In this document: piece after piece, positions 1 to 12,341 of the stretch
Position numbering within the stretch: position 1 is the first letter of the stretch
Layout: each line of letters opens with the position of its first letter
Assembly (NCBI GenBank): GCA_025435555.1
Contig: JAIWWG010000021.1
Span: 186,001-250,000 of the forward strand
From: Chytriomyces cf. hyalinus JEL632
Taxonomy: Eukaryota > Chytridiomycota > Chytridiomycetes > Chytridiales > Chytriomycetaceae
Length of the DNA stretch: 64,000 nucleotides
Direction: 5' to 3'
Position numbers and translations under genes: made by a program
The notes under the pieces: model-generated
Databases searched by the model: none
Told to the model about the DNA's origin: nothing
What the model saw: the letters and a program-made list of their open reading frames with translations, nothing else

Positions 1-741
1 AATCTGCATCATTTTCATGTTTGCGGCAAGGTTTGGGTTGTTGGCCATCAGTGCAGACATGGCTGCATGGTTTGCGCCAGCATTCTGAAAATTCGTCCCG
101 GCTGCGGTTACACCAGCATTCGCTCCTAATGAAGGACTGTTTGGATTGTTGAACATGTTTGTCATAAGGTTGAGGTTGTTTGTCGATTGTCCAGACTGTC
201 CGTTGACGGGTAAACCCAGGTTTGGCACTGCATTCAAGTTGTTTGGTTGGCCGTTGTTCGCGGCTGCCGCTGCTGCTGCCATGCGCACTTGGAACTGCAG
301 CACCATTCTGACCATGCATGGCAGGTGTGGAGCAAGTCAGTACATTTCCAAAAGAAGCCTAGAACTGCACCAAAAAAAGACATACTGTTGAACCACTTGC
401 GGTGGCATTGTCGAAATCTGAGGGTACAACTGCAGCAATTGTGCGTACAGAACCGGATTTACGCCCTGCGGAGTGGCCGCTTGTTGTACCCCAATTTCGA
501 CACTCGCCCCATTGGTATTCGCTGTCGCAATGCCGCCCATCAGCGCAGCCATGTTCATAGGCATCCCAGACGCAGGCAATCCCGGAGAAGCGTTCTTTTG
601 AGGTGATGATGTGCCGATGGATGCAGCTGTTTGCATGCCTGGCGGTGACATTGCCGTAGATTGCTGCGGGGATGAGACAGGCACTGACGGCGTGTTTGCT
701 GTTGAGTTTCGGCTTTTGCGTGTTTTGGGATTGGTGTGCAT
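1..741 (-). CDS. Gln/Ala/Asn-rich low-complexity protein, 5' part (runs off window)
   Basis: No family recognised. The first exon (741 to 386) begins MHTNPKTRKSRNS and is rich in Ser, Pro, Ala and Gln. A GTATGT donor and a 78-nt intron lead to a second exon from 307 (CA+A restores Gln) that reads MVLQFQVRMAAAAAANNGQP and stays open to base 1, so the 3' end is missing. The composition (Q, N, A and M-rich) resembles transcription co-regulators or RNA-granule proteins, but no domain is visible. An A/T-rich stretch near 915-935 on the coding strand could be core promoter. The start is the first ATG of the long frame; an upstream exon cannot be excluded. Confidence 0.55.
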
Positions 742-900
742 TCTTTTGGTTTGGGGGTATCGAGAGAGTAGAAAGTCGGTTTTCGAGTGGAGGAACGGTC
801 GATGCCGGTATCAACGAAGAGGATGGAGGGATTCGACGAGAGGAACTGGAATCTCGATACGTCGATAGAATGGCTCGACAGCGGCAGGTGCGTTGTGGAC

Positions 901-1376
901 AGTCTCAGATTTTACGATAAAAATAAATGCCGTTTATTCAAATGCCGGTTTATTTGAGTGCGTCCAAAACCCAAAGCGCACAGCGGCAAATCAGCCTCGG
1001 TGCTATTCAGCAGAAAGATCGCGAGCAAAGATTAAGTGGTAAGCTGACGGGGCTCGGACCGGAGCAGATCGAAGCTGAATGCGTCGGAGCGTGGCAGTGA
1101 GTGACGGCGCACTTCATATCTGAGATTTCCAACATTGGGATTGAGCTGGCAGTTCCTCAAACAAGTAACTCACGCCGTGGCATTGTGGTGATATGCTGAA
1201 AAGCGGCAGTAGACGCAGGGCACCACGATCGATGCCCCACTGACATCGCAAGATACAACGATACATGCGCAGATACTCTGCCGGTTGGCGCAGGTGCTTG
1301 TTTATTCGGCCAATTGACAGAATGAGTCGCGTCTTCAAACCCTGGCCTTTTAAATTTTATTCAGTCAAGATACAAC
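901..1376. promoter_or_regulatory. Divergent intergenic region
   Basis: This lies between two divergently transcribed genes. Only short chance frames are present; it presumably holds both promoters. No specific site recognised. Confidence 0.3.
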
Positions 1377-3342
1377 ATGTCTGGGTCCCCGTCCTCGGCA
1401 TCCACGGCCTCCTCCGGGTCGTCCCATTCCGAATGCAACTCATTGACCGAATCGTCGCCACCTTCCACTGAAGTTGGCCACCAGCTTCCATCTGTTCTCA
1501 CAGAGACAACACCGCCGTCACCAACTCTACCCTACTCAGCATACTCGCAGCCAGTCATTACCAATCCTCCCGTCGCTACCTCCAACCAGCAGCGCAGATA
1601 TTCCCTGTTCTCCTTTGACAGAAAGTCCACACAAACGCCAGATCAGAGCTTGACCAACGTTCACAGGAGTGATCCCAACTTGAAAGGAAAGCTAATGTCG
1701 TTTTTCTCGAAGCCTTCTGCTTCTCATGTAAATCAAAAGGAGCCAAATGCGCAAACGAATGAGCCCCCGCCAGTTTCTCCGCGTACTCTGGCGGCCACAT
1801 CCTTCTTGGACCATGCGCCCGCCACTCCACAAGTCTCTAAACAACATACCAATACGCTCTCTACGTCGTTGAATATTCTCAAGCCACTGACGGACCAGCA
1901 AATGAAGGTTTGTTGTAAAACAAAATATCCGCCCATAACATCTTTTCAAATTTGGAGTGCACACATCTTCGTTACTTGTTCGTCTTTTCTTTATACACTC
2001 CCAAACTCACTGACGCGACCGCTTGATAGGCTCACAAAGTTCTGATGGGTACCGCCGTTGCGGAGAAATCGATACTGAACGAAAGGCCCCTGTCGAATGG
2101 ATCCTCAACCAAAGCAGGCCAGCATGTGGTGTTGAAAAGCGGGTCGTCCTCTTTTATTAACGGTGCCATGGTTTCCGCCAGCAGTATACCCAACCAGCCT
2201 GTCAAATCATTGAGGTCTCCCCCTTCTCAGGAGTTTTCCGCGTCTGCATTTGCGCTGGAAGGAAAGGAATCGCACGGGCCGTCTTCAAAGAAACTCCCAT
2301 CATCTGCGAAAGCAGATAAGGCAGGCCTCAACCGAAAGTCACGAGCAAATACGGGAGCCGCAAAGAAATCAGCCACCATTTCCAGCAGTGACAGTGAAAG
2401 CGATACGAGCTCTGAAGACGACGACTCTCAACCGCTCTCAGATCGACGCCGGTCAATTAGCCATCATCCGCCCATTATGAGGAAAATTGCTTCGCAGCAT
2501 GGAAGCGCTGTGGATGATGATACCAAACCTTTGCGTCTTCGAAAACAGAGCCACTCGTTTTCGGATTTGTACAAGCTGGGGAAACAACTTCCCGAGGTCA
2601 AAGGAGCAACAGTTCTCCCAAGCAAACAGCAGCATTGGGATTCTGCAGGTCGTCTGCATCCGTTTCCCGTCGCAAACTTGAAAAACGTACCCATTCAACA
2701 TAGACGCCCTTCACAGCCTATAACCAAGCCCGCATCCCATTATTTCATGGCTCAATCGAATGCGAGCCAACAACGCCATGTATCAGCCCATGAGCAATTT
2801 ATGCCTTGCGCTGTGCCACAGATGATGTCAACCCCACCTCTCACCCCAACAACTGCATCTATGACCGCACCAACTCGTCAAGTTGCAGCGACGCAGCACG
2901 TCCTCTACAAACAGCAACCGGTGGGGTATGCTCACCCTTCTCAACTCGGTTATCAAATTCAGGGACATCAAAATGTTCCTCCAATCGTGCCACCGCAATT
3001 CTACGCGCCACGAGCAGCAGGTGGAATGGTGGGGGTACAGGCATACCCACCTCCTCAGACGATGGCATCGCAGCCAAACAGCGCGTTTGGAATGTATTCA
3101 CACCCGCAACAACAAGTTGCAAATGCACGGCCAAAGACTTTGATTGCGTTTACGAGAAATGAGGTTTTGAATGATTGCTTTGTTAATAATGGAAGCGCAT
3201 TCCTTCATGACTAAATTCATTGTTGCTGCAATTATGACAGGTGGAAACTTCCAAAACCCTCAAAGATGCCGCTCATGCGTCGCGCGCGATAAAAGATCGA
3301 GCAAAACAGGAGGAAATCCTTCGAGCTCGGGACCACAATTAG
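1377..3342 (+). CDS. Ser/Pro-rich protein of unknown function (three exons)
   Basis: Exons 1377-1907, 2030-3163 and 3241-3342 join in frame to about 588 aa. Introns have GT-AG ends (donors GTTTGT and GTTTTG, acceptors TGATAG and TGACAG). The N-terminal half is Ser/Thr/Pro-rich. The centre has an acidic serine patch (SSDSESDTSSEDDD) followed by basic RRRS and RKQSHSFSDLYKLGK segments that look like phosphorylation or 14-3-3-type contexts. A Pro/Gln-rich region follows, and the last exon is a short charged helix (KDRAKQEEILRARDHN). No catalytic domain is visible. This pattern is typical of fungal regulatory or scaffold proteins; function not assigned. Confidence 0.7.
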
Positions 3343-3711
3343 TGAATAACGCTCACAGAAAAAGTTCGCTATTATATTTTTGACACTGACACTTGCATTC
3401 ACCTGCAATGCGATCTTTATATCACCTTTGTATATTTTTTGCTGACGAGAAAGGTTTTGGCGAACGACGGATTGCTTGATTTGCTCCAATCAAATAAAGA
3501 TTCATCGACAAACTTTTTTATCCAAGTCGCGATCGCAACTAGACTCTGGTTTCGCAACGCGCATTCGAAGTCGCAAGTGCAGTTTCATTTTATTTTTTAT
3601 TGTTGCATGGTGTTGCCCGCGACTACTTCTTTTTCGCGGCTCGCAGAGTTTGACCGGGCCCCGTGAACTTGGGAACCTGCGAAAAGAGCGAGACGAGAGC
3701 TAGTTAGGTTT
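3343..3711. other. Convergent intergenic region
   Basis: This separates the 3' ends of two convergent genes. It has A/T-rich polyadenylation-like stretches (CAATAAAG near 3490) and no supported gene. Confidence 0.3.
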
Positions 3712-5196
3712 CTAAAAAGTTATCAGCGCAAAACTACAGTCAACCTCGGGTTCCTCCGATTCACTTCCTGGCTTTTTAAAGGGAACAATTGGATAACCTG
3801 CGAATCCCAGAATCAGATTGCTTATCTTGGAGAGTGCAAAAATTACCCAACTTACCGAAAAATAGCTTTCCATGGGGCAAATGCAATGCAGCAGGAGCAA
3901 CCTTTTCACTTGAGACGGGAGCCGGTGCTCTGTATAAATATGAATATAAGATTTCTGGCAATCCTGCATCCAAAAGACGTACTTGGAATCCTCTTTGATA
4001 TTTAAAGCGCTCTCTTTACCACTCAGTCTGTTGCCAGACCCATTGAACGCAGCAAAGCCCTTTGTTTCACTTTTGGTGTGGCTTTCGATACTTGCCAGTG
4101 AATCGGAAGGCTTCATCATTTCGGATGGTATTAGGCAGTGAAATTGAAGAATGGAATCGATTTTGAAAACTTACGGGAAGCGCCTGTTTCGGAACGCGCT
4201 CTGGTTCCTTGTAACCCAGCGGGGCTGCGAAATCCACCTGTTTTACATTGCGACGATACATTTTTTGAAACATGAGTGCCGTCTTAAAATGGATTGGACG
4301 CGCGAAAAAAGATTCGGTGTACCTCCAAGTCAGTCTCAATGACGCTGATGCCCTTGTTCCCCGGCTTCGACTCCATAATCAGAATATCGTACAATTTGCT
4401 GTTGTATTTGATGGTAATGATGTCATTCTGAGTCAAGCAGGCAAACTGGCCAATCGCTTTTTCGAGCACAGCCTTTGGGTCTGTGATGTCGAGAAAGTCC
4501 ACGCTTTGTGGCTGAAGTTTGACGAAACGACCTAACGGAAGCGACACGTTTTTAATTCGAGCGAGGGATCCTTCTTCAATGAGCAGCGTGGTCATCATCT
4601 GAAGAGGAAAAATGAGCATTTCAAATGTCCGTAAAACTTTTGGAAAACGCGCGTCCCCAATTTCGAAATTTCACGCAAGAATCCGTTGATCCAAGGTATC
4701 CACGCAGGTCATACTACAACTCGGACGACTCCCTCGCATTCGCTGCACGCAATGTAGCTATGCTGGTCGAAAAGAACGTCAAAGATTTCAACTTACCCAT
4801 TGTGGCAGATATGCTTTTCCTTCTTCCGCAATAAACTCGAGCACTCCCGCATGCGAGGAATGCTCCTTATGGGCATCATTTGTGATTTCGAAGAGCATTG
4901 GGTAGGCAATGTTGAGGGTGGCTTCAAGAGAAGATGCATAAGACAGAATTCAGCAATAAGACGGTCTTGGTTCCACTCACACAGCTTCGCAAGCGCAGAC
5001 GGTGGCAGGAGAACTGGGAAAGGGGGTTGATTAGGGAGGCAATGTTTTCTCAAGGATGGTCAGACTCACTCTTCCCGCCATAGTTGAGGCCTTCCCGCTC
5101 GTTGCCGGGCATCAGAGCGATCGAATAGCATCGGTAGTACTCGTTGAAGGTGCGGCGTGAGAAGCCATGCATGCCAGCAGGTCCGTTCCAGTCCAT
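3712..5196 (-). CDS. UFD1: UFD1, ubiquitin fusion degradation protein 1
   Basis: UFD1 pairs with NPL4 on the AAA ATPase CDC48/p97 and delivers polyubiquitinated substrates for ERAD and proteasomal degradation. Eight exons (5196-5070, 5013-4981, 4921-4797, 4598-4323, 4237-4175, 4110-4020, 3963-3856, 3797-3712) join to 302 aa. Family hallmarks appear in order: [62 protein letters not shown], the double-psi-barrel core, [10 protein letters not shown], then [13 protein letters not shown] and the C-terminal [16 protein letters not shown] motif. Length is usual for fungal UFD1. The intron at 3964-4019 is only 56 nt and its position is inferred from frame. Confidence 0.95.
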
Positions 5197-5803
5197 AATT
5201 TATTTGTCAGGTTTTTTTTAAAGTTAAATTTTTATTGCATGCAGCTGTGTGTTCTGAAAGTGGTCAAGGCGTCCAGACCACAGCAACAGCAGCCACGGCC
5301 GAACCGATGCGCGCATAAAGAGGAGAGAGAAAATAAACAACGAATGCGTTGACCGAGTCAAGTAAGACAGCTTGGCATGCGGAATCCACCACGCTGCCAC
5401 CAGACTGTCGCTTGATATGGGCCACAACATCCAGGCATCTCAGGGGCTCTCAGAACACTGCAATCGCCGCTTCAAACTTGGCGCTTGGTGGAGAAAACTG
5501 TACCTAACCAACAAATAAAACAGAGCTTAACAAGACCCATTCGCTGGCTGGGGATTTCCTCTTCCCGCCCACATTGCCTGGCGGAGTCTAAAATTTAAAA
5601 TTTTGTACTTCTGGGGGTCCCTTGTCAAAACCAAAACAAACCCACTCACTGAATCAACACACAACCCACCCTGCCCCCAGAGAAATTGATGCCCGTCGTC
5701 GCATAATTCCCACCAACAGTTCTTACCAAAAACCATTCAACTCTCTTCAAAGAATACCGCGAATCGCGTCCAGTAATCTCACCTTCAAGCTCAATCTTCC
5801 AGC
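5197..5803. promoter_or_regulatory. Divergent promoter region, UFD1/cyclin
   Basis: About 600 bp between divergent start codons. It holds A/T-rich tracts (AAAATAAACAAC near 5330, AAATAAAACAG near 5515) but no recognisable gene. Confidence 0.3.
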
Positions 5804-7571
5804 ATGGCTTCAACATACCTCCCCTCCTACATCATCAACAACCTGCCATTCATGGCTTCAGCTACATCTAATGCTGGACCAGACAAAGTTCGATCACAGC
5901 AAACCTTCCCGACAGCAAAGCTTTCGCCAGCACAACAGAAATTAATGCACGTGCATCAAAACAACAGCTTCCAAAATTTCCCTCCGCCCACACAACAAGC
6001 TTTCTCCCAGGACCATCAACACATTATTTATCGGGAAAAGAGCATGCTATCATCGGATCATCAGTTCAACTTTCAACTTCCAACGCCAGTTCTTCAAACT
6101 TCCCGACATATACCAGCTGACATTCTTTCGCGTTTTGAAGCGTTTGAAGACAACTCCAGCTCAAAAGAAATGGATGAGTATGCGTCCGAGATTGATCAAT
6201 TTACGCGTGAAATGGAGGTATGTGTGTGTTGGTTTTTTTGTTGTGATCGTACCCCTGGTTTGGCTTTCCGACTCACCGCCCGCTCAACCCGAAACCACCA
6301 GATTGCCACACTGCCAGATGCAGCGCAAATCGATGCCATCCAAGTTGAAATTACTTGGAAGCACCGCAAGTCGTTGATTTTGTGGCTCATTGAAGTGCAC
6401 GGCGAATACGATCTCCGCCCAGAAACACTCTACCTCACAATCAACTTTATCGACCGCGTTTCTGTAAAGCGAATCATTCGAAAGGGCCACTTCCAACTCT
6501 TGGGTCTCACTTGTCTCTGGTCTGCCGCGAAATATGAAGAGAATCACGGCCGCGTTCCTTCGCTGAAAACATTGGCCATGCTCCTCGACAACCATTTTGC
6601 TACAGCAGATTTCATCACCATGGAAAAACTGATTCTCTCAGATTTGAACTACGTTCTTGGCCATCCAACGGCCGAAAGTTTTCTCAAGTCCCAATGCAAG
6701 CAGTTGGCGAGCTCCAATGCATGCAACACTGACAAACCAGCTGTTCGAGCTCTGTCTCGGATGGTGATGGAACTGACTTTGGTCCACCGACGTTTCCGGC
6801 CATTCAAACCCAGTTTATTGGCGGCAGCAAGTTTGATTCTAGCAGACTCGCTGTACAGCTGTCGCGTCTGGAGACAGTCGGATCCGGTGTTTTCCCGGAT
6901 TCTTTCGAATTTGGAGGAATGCCTTGTCCAAGCGCCGAGACAGATTATTGAAAAGTACAGGTCAGACAAGTTTCTGAATATTAGCGCATACGTTCGACCC
7001 ATGCTTGAGAACAAGTGAGTACATTTCTCATGTTCCAAAAGTTTTCAAGAATGAAAAACTGATCCATCGCTCTTTCCGCAGGTCTCTGCTACTGTACCAC
7101 TCAACCCAATTCCAGTCACCCCTACATCCAACCGAAGAGATGTCCGGAAACCTGACTCCACCCAAAGACGCAAGCCCATTCCGGAATCCCTGGCCAACCA
7201 GCACCACTCAACCCCAACAACCCCAACAACAACTCCCATCTCCCAACCAAGGACCCGAGTACCCCACCTACGCGGCATACCCCCACGTTGCACAACGGCC
7301 CACCCACAACCACTTTCAGCAGCAAAAGCAGGTTCATAAAACACAGCCTGCACCACTTCCAACATTCCAAATCCCATTCCACCCGCAAATGGCTTACTTC
7401 CCGTCTCACACGGGTGCTACTCCAATGGAAGTTCAATCTTCGTACAGACCATTGATGACAAGCGGTGTTCAGCATTCATATTCTGCGGCTAGCATCAACC
7501 CTTTTGGGTATGACGCGTTTGCAGTGCCACCACCGCCTGATATGGAACGAGAAGCAGCAAGGACACTCTAG
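5804..7571 (+). CDS. Mitotic (B-type-like) cyclin
   Basis: A cyclin regulatory subunit of a cell-cycle CDK. Exons 5804-6217, 6302-7014 and 7082-7571 give about 538 aa. The cyclin box begins near residue 150 with HRKSLILWLIEVHGEYDLRP (equivalent to the MRxILxDWLxEVH signature), then ETLYLTINFIDRVS, QLLGLTCLWSAAKYEE and MEKLILSDLNYVLGHPTAESF, followed by a recognisable C-terminal cyclin fold. The N-terminal 140 residues and the Pro/Gln-rich C-terminal 160 residues are low complexity. No RxxL destruction box was confidently placed, so G1 versus mitotic class is by overall similarity. The first intron (84 nt) keeps frame, so retention would add 28 residues. Confidence 0.88.
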
Positions 7572-7832
7572 AAGCTTGAACTTTGGGATTTTGGCAGGCA
7601 CTCTGAAGAAGAGATTATGTATAGAGTGAATTTGTTTGAGGGGTGACCCTGCACAGAATTCAATGTTGAATTATCATTTTAACTTATTATAATATCGATT
7701 AAGGACTAGAAAGCGAGCCAAAGAAAGGGCTGAAAAATAAAAATATGAATGCACTCTGCAACAAGTATTTACCAATAGTTTATTCACTGTCAACAAAAAC
7801 AAACAAAAAACCCAATAAAAATAAGCAGGACA

Positions 7833-9891
7833 TTAGTGCATAATCTCTTGCAGCAACGCAACGTCAGGATTCAGCGCTTCAAAAAGTTCAAAGTCAAACA
7901 CGCTCTGGTTAAACCACGGATACTTTGGATCCAAAGGCGCGCCAACCGTGTTTTCTTTCATGAGTCGTTGTGCCATCTTGTCAATAGCAATGACCGACAA
8001 CACAGTCTGGATGTACGCGTCAATCAAATCGTCAATGCCGATTCCAAGCTGGTTGAAATCTTTGCGGTCCATCAGCAAGAGTCGCTGCGCCTCAGTTGTC
8101 CATTCATCTTCCACCTTGACAGAAAGGTTGGTACCCAGCATTTCCCATGAAGTGACTGGATAGAAATGATCAGCTGCTTGGCTTCTCTTGAAGAAGAGCG
8201 CATATGAGGAAAAAAAAACTCACTCGACGGATCGTCCTCCAAATGTCTCAGCAAGGGTTTCCTCGCCCGTCTCGCATAAATCGCAACCGGCTTGAACCCA
8301 TTGCTATTCGCAGCCACCATCATTCTCAAATCACTCACAAACGTGTGATTTTTCTTGTTGGGGATCGTACCAACATGGTAAAACTTGCCGGCCTTTGTCA
8401 CAGAACTCCATGACGCGTTTCCAACAAGACTTTGCACAATAAACTTGTCGTAGTGATGGTCTTCTTCCATAAAGTTTCGAAGCTCTTCCTTGTTGGTGAT
8501 GGTGTAGACTCCTTGTCCTGCGTTGGAGTAAGGTACTTTGAGGACAGCGTGGCCGCCCATACTGTCGAGCCATAGTGGAATTTCGCTTTTGGTCACGTTT
8601 CGAATGGTTTCTGGCATGCGGACCGCCAAGCCCGTTCCATCCAACTCAGCGTTCAAAAAGTCGTATGCGCGAGCTGCCATCATTTTGTTCCTCCCACCAG
8701 CAAGACATGAAATGACCTAAATTACACAAACGTTAGTACAATAACAAAAACCCTGTAAGTATTAGTCAGGAATGTACATACACTGTTCAAAACAATCGTC
8801 TTGGAGTTGATGGGAAACCGATCCCACGGCTTCTGCGTGACATACCGGAAACACGCACGAATACCATGCCACTTGCTTTCCTTGTCTCGAACATACATGA
8901 CACCATCTTCCCAGCGAACAGGCGGGTTCGGATCGTTACCGTAAAACTCAACAAGCCACACTTTTTCTTTCGTGTGGTCGGCCATGACTGCAGCGTAGCC
9001 AGTGGCTTCCATAGGGTTCTTGTCGTAGACTACAGCAAGGTCGCCGAGGGATTTATCGGCTTTTCCAATCATTTCTCTGAATGTGGAATCAATGACAACT
9101 CCGTATCCTGTGACTTGCGAAATCAGATCAATGACCAAGTCACTTTGAATTGAAAAATAAGTAAGCGGGCACCTCCATGGTCGTCACCAAGTTCGGACAA
9201 GAGCGGCATCGACTTTTGTCCAGATGGGCAAGAGTTTGTCTCGACGATTATCATTTGACGCTGTCCGGAAGAAGTCGTCACATTGAACAAGTCCGATCCA
9301 GCCCATTGGAAAAACTTGGGCCTGGGGTGAGACCAAATCCCGATGCCAAAGGAGGTTGGAAAGTTGCTCAGATAAACAAAAAAAAAAAAAAAATTTGCAA
9401 AACACGTGTTTTCTGCAACCAAAACTCAACTTGTAGTCCAGCAGGTTTTTCAACGCTTCAAAGTTGACTTGCGGGTTCAAATGCGTGTATCTTGCCAAAA
9501 TGCGTTCGTTGCCAAGCGTCAGGAACGATGAAACGAGCGGATGAATGTGTGCATTCAGCACGCGAGGATAAAAGTGCTTCTCCGGTTCAAATTCTCCACT
9601 GCCAATGCTCTTCGCGGCCAGGTTGCCTGTTTTTATTGTGTGAGCACAGCAAATAGCCTAGTTTAGAAAATGCAACCTCCATGTCAGGGGGATCGCTGTT
9701 TTTGGTACTTTACCGAGCTTACGCTGGCTTGGCTTGTGAGAAGGAGGCGCTGGAGGTTTCGCCTTTCTTGACGACATGGGACCGGGTAGCGATGAGAAGG
9801 ACATGTCGGACTCAGTGTCTGAGGGCGTGTAAGGGTGGTCTTCTGGTGAGAATGCGGGCGTGAGCCCGGGTGACATTCCAAGCGAGGCCAT
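7833..9891 (-). CDS. ATP-grasp-like protein, tandem copy 1
   Basis: Six exons (9891-9714, 9626-9431, 9321-9173, 9107-8782, 8716-8224, 8155-7833) give about 554 aa. Family not recognised by name. [20 protein letters not shown] looks like the nucleotide-binding Lys and Gly-rich loop of ATP-grasp enzymes, and [18 protein letters not shown] and [17 protein letters not shown] look like conserved substrate-site segments; an ATP-dependent ligase-type activity is inference. The N-terminal 60 residues are disordered. The next gene upstream (10090-12149) is a paralogue with internal exons of identical length (196, 149, 326, 493 nt). No signal peptide or membrane segment, so probably cytosolic. The exon-3 donor (GTGCCC) is weak. 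Confidence 0.8.
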
Positions 9892-10089
9892 TCAATTTCG
9901 TGAAACTTTTTTTGTTGTGCGCTTCAAAACGCCACACATCAGATCATTATCAGAGCAAATATTTATTTATGGTACAAACGGCACGGGCTAAAACGCTACA
10001 AAGACAGAAAACGCTAATGAATAACTTGGTATCAACACGAAGAAGAAAAAGAAAGAGCCCGTGGTCTAAAGTCACCACTACTCTATCCC

Positions 10090-12149
10090 TCAGTTGTAGA
10101 TTTCTTGCAGCAACGCAACGTCTGGATTCAGCGCTTCAAAAAGCTCATAATCAAACAAGTTCTGATTGAACCATGGATACTGCTCGTCGTTAGCACCCGC
10201 CTCCTGAGGCGACGTGTTCTCCTTCATGAGTCTCTGGGCCATCTTATCAATGGCAATCACAGAGAGAACCGTTTGGATGTACGCGTCAATCAAATCGTCA
10301 ATGCCGATACCCAGCTGGTTGAAATCTTTGCGATCCATCAACAAAAGTCGATGCGCCTCAGTTGTCCATTCATCTTCCACTTTGACAGAAAGGTTGGTAC
10401 CCAGCATTTCCCATGAGGTAACTAATACATGAAAACAAGTTACGAATTCAAGGATGCCCAGACAAAGGGAGTTGGGCACTCACTCAATGGATCATCTTCC
10501 AAACGCCTCAATAACGGCATTCTCGCGCGTCTAGCATAGATTGCCACAGGCTTGAACCCATTGGAATTTGCGCACACCATCATTCGTAAATCACTCACGA
10601 ACGTATGGTTTCTCTTGTTTGGGATCGTGCCAACGTGGTAAAACTTGCCCGAACGAGTCACTGAGCTCCATGACGCGTTTCCAACAAGGCTTTGCACAAT
10701 AAACTTGTCGTAATGGTGGTCCGCTTCCATAAACTCACATAGCTCTTTCTTGTTGGTGATGGTGTAGACTCCTTGTCCTGCGTTGGAGTAAGGCACCTTC
10801 AGCACGGCGTGACCGCCCATACTGTCCAAACAAAGAGGAATCTCGCTTTTGGCCACGTTTCGAATGGTTTCTGGCATACGGACCGCCAAGCCCGTTCCGT
10901 CCAACTCTGCATTCAAAAAGTCATACGCGCGAGCTGCCATCATTTTGTTTCGACCTCCAGCAAGACATGAGACGACCTGCATAAAAAATTTTGATTTAAT
11001 GAAATAGTTAATCCAGAATAGTCACTCACATTATTCAAAACAATTGTTTTGGTATTCAATGGAAACCTGTTCCACGGTTTTTGCGTGACATATCTAAAAC
11101 ACGCGCGAATGGTATGCCACTCGTTGGATTTATCGCGAATCTCCATAACACCGCCAACCCAACGAACAGGTGGGTTCGGGTCTTTATCGTAGTACTCAGC
11201 GAGCCAAACCTTTTCCTTGGCGTGCTCAGCCATTACAGCAGCGTACCCACTGGCTTCCATTGGGTTTTTATCGTATACAACCGCTAAATCTCCCAAGGAT
11301 TTGTCCACGCCGTCAAGCATTTGTAAGAAGGTTGAGTCAATGACAACCCCATATCCTGGAAAAAAAAAAAAAAGGCGCTAGCGTTTTTAGCTTTCATAGA
11401 AGTCGCTGATCAACGTGAACATTTTCTCGAAATACCTCCGTGGTCATCGCCGAGTTCCGAAAGGAGAGGCATCGATTTTTGACCCGAGGGGCAGGAATTG
11501 GTTTCGACAATAATCATTTGGCGTTGCCCAAAGGAAGTAGTCACATTAAACAAGTCGGAGCCCGCCCATCGAAAGTATTTAGGTCTAGCGCTTCCATGTG
11601 AGCAAAAAAAACAAAAAAAAACAAGAAAACGAGGTTTGAGCGGGCACGTACTTGTAATCCAGCAAAGTTTTCAAGATATCAAAGTTGATTTGAGGATTCA
11701 AGTGCGAGTATCGAGCAATAATGCGGTCATTTCCAAGCGTGAGGAAGGAGGAGACGAGTGGGTGGATGTTTGCATTCAGAACGCGTGGGTAAAAGTGCTT
11801 GTGGGCCTCGAATTCACCGCTTCCAAGCAGCTTAGCAAACAGCTCCCCTGGGGATAATTTCAGTGTTTTTTACATGTGGGCATTCGGACACGCACGGTAA
11901 CTACACTGCGCAGACCCTGAAGGAAAAAAAAACCACTGTGAAAAAGCTGGGGGGAAATGTACCCAGGTTCCTCTTCTTCTTTTGCTTCTCCTCGATCACA
12001 GTTGGTTCGGCAGCCTTAGCAAGTAAAGGAAGAGACACGAGCGAGCGTTCGCTGATGGTGTCGCTGTCTTGGAGTGGGGCGTTCAGGCAAACGTTCAAAG
12101 CGAGGGCATTGAGACGCAGCGCGTCAATCTTTGACGGATCAGAATGCAT
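10090..12149 (-). CDS. ATP-grasp-like protein, tandem copy 2
   Basis: Exons 12149-11963, 11847-11652, 11584-11436, 11355-11030, 10976-10484 and 10421-10090 give about 560 aa. This is the tandem paralogue of the 7833-9891 gene, with the same six-exon layout and four internal exons of exactly the same size, so the duplication post-dates the introns. The catalytic-looking segments are kept ([53 protein letters not shown]). Only the first exon and the last few residues differ strongly. Spacing between the copies is about 200 bp and they share a strand, so each probably has its own promoter. A guanine-repeat tract lies just upstream (12202-12223). Function unknown. Confidence 0.8.
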
Positions 12150-12201
12150 GAAGGACAGTGCGTGATCAGGTTTCTTTAAGCAATTCGTTGGTTGAGGTGG
12201 T

Positions 12202-12223
12202 GGGTGGGTGGGTGGGTGGGTGG
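12202..12223 (+). repeat. (GGGT)n tract, G-quadruplex candidate
   Basis: Five GGG runs separated by single T residues lie about 55 bp upstream of the start codon of the minus-strand gene at 12149. This satisfies the usual G-quadruplex pattern on the + strand. A regulatory role is inference. Confidence 0.6.
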
Positions 12224-12341
12224 TGGCAGATTTTCCTCTGAATTTGTTGTCACGTGACAACCAAGCAATGGCAGGGTTCGACACCACGGTTGCTAAATGC
12301 TTTTTATTGGATCGATCATATTGGTACTGGATTTAAGAGAT

